DNA from: Mastigias papua
Taxonomy: Eukaryota; Cnidaria; Scyphozoa; Rhizostomeae; Mastigiidae
Direction of reading: 5' to 3'
NCBI GenBank assembly: GCA_964019165.1
Contig: OZ025283.1
Coordinates: 4,227,001 to 4,291,000, forward strand
Length of the DNA stretch: 64,000 nt
The translations under genes and the position numbers were made by a program. Of this stretch, positions 58,432-64,000 are shown piece by piece; within the stretch, counting starts at the first letter, position 1; each line of letters opens with the position of its first letter. The notes under the pieces are model-generated. The model saw nothing but the letters and a program-made list of their open reading frames with translations, was not told the origin of the DNA and made no database searches.

Positions 58432-61288
58432 ATGGGTACTTGGAATGTGCAGAGGATGAAAGAACTTGGAAAGTTAAACACGGTATGTAACGAAATGGAC
58501 CGAAACAACATTGACATTCTTGGAATAAGTGAAACTAATTGGACAAACAAAGGCAGTTTTCGGACCCATGATAACAAGCTAATTATATTTGCTGGGAAAG
58601 ATTAAGGAGATGGCTACAGTCATGGTATAGCAGCAATTTTATCTAAGGAAACAAGTACCTCACTTTTAGGATACAGTCCAATTTCAGACAAACTACTTAA
58701 AATTTGACTTAAAGGAAAACCTTACAATATAAACATTATTCAGTGTTATGCTCCGACAAGTGTTGCAAGTGATGAGGAAATGGAAAAGTTTTATAATTCG
58801 CTGAAAAATACATTGGATAGTGTTCCTAACAGAGACGTGAAAATAATAATGGGTGATTTTAATGCTAAGGTGGGAAAACTGAAAAACAGCAAACCTAACT
58901 GTGGGAAATTTGGTTTAGGTGATCAAAATGAAAGAGGTGCCGATTTACTAGAGTTCTGCCAATCGAATAACCTAATTATTGCTAATACACTTTTTGAACA
59001 TCATCCTCGTCATCTTTATACATGGACTTCTCCGGATAGCAAAACACGGAACCAAATTGATTATATAATAATAAATCAGAAATGGAAAAGTGCTCTAAAG
59101 AATGCCAAAACACGACCAGGTGCCGATTGCAATACTGATCATCAACTCTTGGTAGTCGACATGCAAGTCAGGCTCAAGAAATTGAGGAAAGTCATCAGCT
59201 CTGTAAGACTGGATTACACATCTTTTACTAATGAATAAAGTGTCAAAATATCCTACTCATTTGAACCTCTTTTGGAGCTTGATGAAGAAAAGTCACCAAA
59301 TGAAAGATGGCAAGAGGGCAAAGATACCATCCTACGTGTAGCCAAAGGCATTTTTCCGAACAATAAAAGAACCCAGAATAGATGGATTTCTAAAGAAACA
59401 CTGGAAGAAGTTGAAAAACGTAGGAAGTTAAGAGCAAAGAGTACTAAAACTGAGTTTGAAAGGACTCTATACGCAGTGCAAAATGCCAAAGTTAAGAAGC
59501 TGATGAGAAAAGATAAAGAAAAATTTATTAATGAGAAATGCCGACACATTGAAGAGAAGTCCATCACAAACTCTCTAAAGGATTTGTATCAAGGTGTGAA
59601 AAGCTTGACAAGGAAGTTCAATCCTAGAATTGATACAGTGAAAGCTGATGATGGAGCCTTACTTTGTGAAAGTGATGAAGTGAAGCAAAGGTGGAAACAA
59701 TACTGTTGTAATCTTTACAAGAAAAATGAAACCAGCTTTGAAAGAGCACCAACAAGCAGTTGCGATAACATAGTTGAACCAGCACCACTCTATTCTGAAG
59801 TTAAACAGGCTATCAGTGAGCTAAAGAATAACAAAAGCCCCGGAATAGATGAAGTGGTTGCTGAGTTAATAAAAAATGGTGGAAACCAATTGATCACTTT
59901 CTTTCATAAATTATGTATTGCAATTTGGATGAAAAAGGAATGGCCAGTTGACTGGGTTAACTCAATATTTATCCCAATACCAAAGAGAGGGGATGTCTTG
60001 CAGTGCAACAATAATAGAACCATTGCTCTGATTAGTCACTGTAATATTACTTAAGATTATATCAAATAGAATGAAACCTCAAATGGACGTAGAAATTAAT
60101 GAGACACAAGCTGGTTTTAGATCTGGAACTGGAACAAGGAATCAAATTCTCACTTTGAAATTAATCATTGAAAAGAATAGAAAATTTGGTAATGATATCT
60201 TTCTGTGCTTTATTGATTATAGCAAAGCCTTTGATATGGTTTCACATGAAATTCTTTGGATCACAATGAAAAGAATGGGTTTCTCTTTACATATCATTGA
60301 TCTTATTAGATCCTTGTATAGCAAGCAAAAGGCAGCAGTCAGAACAACACATGGTCTAACAGATTGGGTTGATATCGAGCAAGGAGTACGCCAAGGCTGC
60401 ATCCTCTCTCCTCACTTATTCAACAGATATTCTGAGCAGATAATGAGAAATGCTCTTGAAGATTTCACAGGAGGCGTAAGAATCGGAGGTAGAGTGATCA
60501 CCAACTTAAGATATGCAGATGATGTTGTCTTGATTGCTGGCGGAATGGAAGAATTGCAGGAGCTAGTAGACAGAGTTAGGAAGGCTAGTTCTCAGTTTGG
60601 TCTCTCATTAAATCCAAGTAAAACTAAGGTTATGAAAATCTGTAGGAAACCTAGCAATGATGAAGAATTACATTTTATTACAGTTAACAACAAGAGAATT
60701 GAAAATGTCAAGGAATTCATTTATCTTGGTTCTTTAATTACCAACAATTGTGATGACACAAAGGAAATCAGAAGACGATTGTGCATTGCCAAAACTGCAA
60801 TGATTTCGTTAACTCAGATTTGGAAAGATAAGGGTATTTCGACAGGAACAAAGAAAAGATTACTCTGGTCACTTGTTTTTAGTATTGCCAGTTATGGTTC
60901 AGAATGTTGGGTTTTAAAAAAGTCGGATGAAAAGAAAATAGAAGCTTTTGAAATGTGGTGTTACCGCCGGTTATTGAGAATAAGTTGGACTGATATGAAA
61001 TCAAATGAATGGGTCCTGGAAAAGATTGACTGTAAAGAAAGACTACTAACAGCAATTAATAGACGAAAGATGTCCTTTGTTGGCCATGTTCTGAGGCATA
61101 AAGATATCAGTTGCGATTTGTTTATTGGTAGTTTATACGGACACAGAGGTAGAGGTAGACCAAAAACGATATACAGCGATAACATTAAGGACAGAGCTGG
61201 AATTAGAAGTATTGTAGCTATTTACAGACTAGCGCAGGACGGAGACAAATGGAGAGCCACGGCGGTCAATTGTGTGCCTTCCGTTTAA
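58432..61288 (+). pseudogene. RTE ORF2: APE-type endonuclease and reverse transcriptase
   Basis: Starts MGTWNVQRMKELGKLN (endonuclease motif N), then ILGISETNW (catalytic Glu), QCYAPTS, KIIMGDFNAKVG, RNQIDYIIINQKW and DCNTDHQLLV (catalytic His). After a linker come the RT blocks: KSPGIDEVVAELIKNGG, INETQAGFRSGTGTRNQI, FIDYSKAFDMVSHEIL (Asp), QGVRQGCILSPHLFN, RYADDVVLIAGG (YADD), then a thumb and RTE-type end with CWVLKKSDEKK, MSFVGHVLRH and GRGRPKTI. Three stops (58603, 58705, 59236) and one frameshift (about 60040) inactivate it, but decay is light over about 950 codons. Confidence 0.9.
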
Positions 61289-61422
61289 TGATGATGATGA
61301 TGATGATGATCGTGGTTTGTACACTTCGGAACAGCTTTTTTCAAAGCTTTTATAAGTATTTAGCGCGCAAGCCACAATATTCAATGTAAACTAAGTTACA
61401 CTGTTTGGGCCTAGGCCAAATG

Positions 61423-62275
61423 ATGGATAACGACTTATCGAAGTTGTCTAGAATGAAAGTTGATTAGTTGAAGAGTTTCTTACGTCTTCGTGGATTAAAG
61501 ATAACTGGTGAAAAGGAGGAGCTAGTTGCTAGAGTGTTTGTTGCTATTGAAAACGATGTTCCTTTAACAGAGACAGCTGAAGAGGTTGGGCGTGATATTC
61601 TATCAGACTACAAGCCAAGCTTGAAGTCTGACGAAAGACATTGCCAGACCCTTTCGGAATTGCAATGGCTGTCTGAATGAAGAGGATGGAACTGTATTTT
61701 GGCCTGTTACTCTCTATCCAGATATGTGTAACTTTGTAGCATTTCATCGAAATGAACTCTCAAGTGATGATCTCTCTGATTATAAGCAGTCAAAAGGCTA
61801 CAGCTACTACTCTCAGTGTTGGGTGTCACCATTACATTTTCATCCTATTGCCGATGATAGTGAGTATGTTTTCTAAAGGATACTTGCATACCATCACAGC
61901 AAATCAATAATGCCCCGCAAATACTATGGATCTGTTTGGCAAAATGTAATGGTAATAGTGTTTCAATACACTGCTCATCCATGGCTGGGCTGGCTCAAAA
62001 ATGTAACCATGTCATAGCAGCTCTGTTTAGGATTGAGGCTGTAACCAGGATGGACCTTAATAACCATTTGTGCACTTCAATGCCATACAAATGGCTGCCC
62101 AATAACAAGGTAGTGAACCCAATAAAGATAAAGCTGAAAGGTTACTTTAGGTGGCACAGTTAGAAAGGAGAATTGAACTGCTCCCCTAATTACGATTTTG
62201 ACCCTCTGAAGCATGTTGACTATGGACTTAACCTACAAGACATGGCAAAATCCATTGAAAAGCTGTGGAAGGTAT
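61423..62275 (+). pseudogene. SAP and SWIM-type zinc-finger gene of the DNA element
   Basis: Starts MMDNDLSKLSRMKVD, a stop, then LKSFLRLRGLKITGEKEELV (SAP domain, a DNA-binding helix-extension-helix) in a frame to 61680. In another frame follow FWPVTLYPDMCNFVAFHRNE and SYYSQCWVSPLHFHP, and from 61936 HCSSMAGLAQKCNHVIAALF (SWIM-like finger; the second Cys of CxC reads Ser) with YKWLPNNKVVNPIKIKL. Such SAP-SWIM proteins, often with a nuclease domain further on, are common as uncharacterised invertebrate ORFs. No nuclease domain is seen here. Broken by several frameshifts. Confidence 0.55.
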
Positions 62276-62461
62276 GAATGTATTTTGTTTATAGCACTCC
62301 CAGAAACAGAATTACTACCTACAGAAATATAAAATGCCAAGGGTATTCCAACGGAGTAACATTTTTTATTATCTGCCAATAGAGTTGATTTCCTGAATCA
62401 TATAAGGATGATAACTAAGGAGGACATATGTAACATTGAGTTGTTGACAAGAGGACAGACA

Positions 62462-63025
62462 GACAACCAACATTGGTTAGCATAGCATATATCATAGCAT
62501 AGTACAATATCGTACAGTACAGCATTGCATTGCTTAGCATAATGCAGTATAGCATAGTATAGCATAGTAGTGTACAGTACAGTATAGCACAGTACAGTAT
62601 AGCACAGTACAGCATAGTATAGTACAGTATAGTATAGCACAGTACAGTATAGCATAGTACAGTACAGCATAGTACAGTACAGCATAGTACAGTACAGCAT
62701 AGTACAGTACAGTATAGCATAGCTCAGAACAGCATAGTATAGTACAGTACAGCATAGTATAGTACAGTATAGTATAGCATAGTACAGTACAGCATAGTAT
62801 AGTACAGTATAGTATAGTATAGCATAGCACAGTACAGTATAGCATAGAACAGTACAGTACAGCATAGTATAGAACAGTATATAGTATAGCACGGTACAGT
62901 ATACCATAGTACAGTACAGAATAGCATAGTATAGTACAGTATAGCATAGTACAGTACAGTATAGTATTGTACAGTATAACACAGTATAGTATAGCATAGT
63001 ACAGTATTGTATAGTACAGTACATA
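62462..63025. repeat. Degenerate pentanucleotide satellite (AGYAY)n
   Basis: About 110 units of five bases, AGTAC, AGTAT, AGCAT or AGCAC, kept in register with variation almost only at positions 3 and 5 (C or T). No stop codon arises on the - strand, which gives long meaningless Tyr/Cys/Leu-rich frames. Confidence 0.9.
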
Positions 63026-63165
63026 TATGTATACATCTATAGATCTAAATTTATTTATAAATAAATTGGAAGAACAAACATCACTACTTTAGTATTGTTC
63101 TCTTCATAATTTCTTCTGTTTGATCAGTGGTAGCTGACGATTGCAGAGTGAGGTACAAGTTCTTA
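63026..63165. other. Spacer between satellite and THAP-like exon
   Basis: AT-rich, no feature recognised. Confidence 0.4.
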
Positions 63166-63560
63166 CTATGTTGTCAGTAATTGGAAGCATATTGATAGGA
63201 AGCATATCAAAGCTCTACTTGGTTTCTTGGCAGCCTTCTGATATCCCAAGTTTAGGTTTGGACTAGGATTCTGTAAGATGGGCTTTCCATCAACAAAATG
63301 CAGAGAACAAACTAAACCACCATCACCTGGTATCCATTTGGTATTCTTCTTAGTGGTTCTGTTCATAAGTCAAATCTACTCATTTCTTGATGCAGCGCTT
63401 AAAAGTTTGCTTGGGAAATGATGCAATGTGTACGACTATCGGCAAAGGCATTCTTCATGTAATATTCCTAGATGCTCTGCAAATAAAACTCTCTTCCATT
63501 TATTCAGCCTGTATTGACTGCTTCCACCACCAACAACAGCGCAATTACCATTAAACATGA
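63166..63560 (-). pseudogene. THAP-type zinc-finger domain, decayed
   Basis: On the - strand: NGNCAVVGGGSSQYRLNKW (expected C-x(2-4)-C, here the second Cys is replaced), a broken middle (LHHFPSKLLSAASRNE), then TKWIPGDGGLVCSLHFVDGK (the C-x2-H of THAP, with W and P in place) and PNLNLGYQK. THAP domains are DNA-binding modules found in P-element-type and other transposases. It is next to the right inverted repeat of the same element, convergent with the SAP/SWIM gene. A downstream catalytic domain was not found. Confidence 0.6.
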
Positions 63561-63929
63561 TTGAAAATTCACAGGATTCAAATGGGCCTAAGTGCGACAC
63601 AGCTAAGGCCGATAGATTGTGGCTTGCAAGCTAGGTACTTAGAAAAACTTTGAGAAAAGCTGTTCCAAAGTTCACACACAATAATAGGATGAATAAATTC
63701 GAGAGAAAATGCAACAATCAGTTATTTTATTACGCAGTTTTAGCAGTACGTGAACAGCTTTCGTACGATTCCTTGTTGCGACTGCCAAGAAAAATGTTAC
63801 TTTTACACCCCAAATCTAGGCCCAGTCTCCCAATCGGCCCTACTGGCGCGGTTAGCCAAAGTGGTGTATTCCCGCGACAGTTTTTTCCTGCGACAGTTTC
63901 TTCCCGCGACTGTTTCTTCCTTTAAAGTA

Positions 63930-64000
63930 CGCTGGGGGATGGAAGATTACATAATAAGTATTTGTTTCTATGCCGACATTTCGATATAAGTTCTGTCCTT
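63930..64000. other. End of window beyond the DNA element
   Basis: 71 bp without a recognised feature. Confidence 0.5.

Larger units (their letters stand above)
57901..61320 (+). mobile_element. RTE-clade retrotransposon, near full length, with 12-bp target duplication
   Basis: Bounded by ATCGTGGTTTGT on both sides (57901-57912 and 61309-61320). It has a 5' UTR of about 520 bp, one long ORF for endonuclease plus RT (58432-61288), a 3' end directly after the stop, and a short ATG/TGA-repeat tail (61289-61308). Short 3' UTR and microsatellite tail are typical of RTE elements. Inserted in the left inverted-repeat region of the SAP/THAP element. Confidence 0.9.
56932..63929. mobile_element. DNA element with SAP/SWIM-type and THAP-type genes
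   Basis: Inverted ends TACTTTAAAGGAAGAAACWG with GTCGCGGGAAGAAACTGTCGC-type repeats (56932 on; complement to 63929). Longer inner inverted homology: 57725-57912 plus 61309-61400 against 63570-63865 (sharing TACACCAC, GGCTAACCGCGC, GGAGACTGGGCCTAGATTTG). The left side has about 0.7 kb extra (57030-57690). Removing the RTE (57913-61308) leaves about 3.6 kb. No clear target duplication except possibly TA. Confidence 0.6.

Noticed and set aside
62398..63036. 212-codon Tyr/Cys/Leu-rich frame on the - strand
   Set aside because: Produced by the (AGYAY)n satellite, which has no stop codon in several frames.

Overview
This is metazoan nuclear DNA: AT-rich, with spliced genes, many non-LTR retrotransposons, a Penelope-like family, several classes of cut-and-paste DNA transposon, and long (TA)n/(TG)n microsatellites. 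The repertoire (R2-type LINE, CR1/L2-type LINEs, RTE, Penelope-like elements with hammerhead motifs, pogo/Tigger elements, a HIRAN-type gene, SAP/SWIM and THAP-type genes) fits a non-bilaterian such as a cnidarian or sponge, but the sequence alone does not settle this.

Only one host gene is supported. Two short exons on the + strand (15370-15420 and 38150-38266), both phase 0 with good splice sites, encode consecutive coiled-coil sequence of a RUFY-family (RUN and FYVE domain) protein. The rest of the window is therefore read as introns of this gene: at least 15 kb upstream, one complete intron of 22,729 bp, and at least 25 kb downstream.

Layout: 1-1.8 kb, two halves of an R2-type LINE in opposite orientation. 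2.4-3.35 kb, a small hAT-like MITE and a 196-bp tandem duplication. 3.7-5.75 kb, a CR1/L2-type LINE broken by a 300-bp Penelope-derived foldback carrying hammerhead ribozymes. 7.9-8.4 kb, a degenerate Cys-rich ORF. 10.0-11.4 kb, a Penelope-like RT. 11.4-13.2 kb, an internally deleted pogo-like element. 13.26-14.64 kb, a LINE 3' half. 15.9-32.3 kb, three tandem units (A, B, C) of about 2.8-2.9 kb, each starting with a 0.6-kb foldback. Unit A is split by a 6,868-bp DNA transposon (18524-25391) with about 690-bp terminal inverted repeats, a 9-bp target duplication and a spliced gene ending in a RING-like zinc domain. Unit C is split by a 983-bp Penelope palindrome. 32.3-35.3 kb, Penelope debris and a LINE with an internal inversion. 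35.9-36.3 kb, a Tc1-like remnant. 41-44.5 kb, MITEs, a second terminal-repeat family with hammerhead-like motifs, and a Tc1-like non-autonomous element. 44.7-46.8 kb, a Mutator-like element (9-bp target duplication) inside a tRNA-like sequence. 47.0-50.45 kb, a Tigger/pogo element with a divergent HIRAN-like gene. 50.7-53.35 kb, another pogo-type element. 53.3-56.7 kb, LINE pieces and a SINE-like repeat with a LINE inside it. 56.9-63.93 kb, a DNA element with SAP/SWIM-type and THAP-type genes, split by a nearly complete RTE retrotransposon.

The strongest candidate for an undescribed system is the 6.87-kb transposon at 18524-25391: its ends, target duplication, introns and coding exons can all be read, but I cannot assign its protein to a named transposase superfamily. 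Next are the Penelope palindromes with paired hammerhead ribozymes, the loop-flipped foldbacks heading tandem units with different 3' ends, and the Tigger element with HIRAN cargo.
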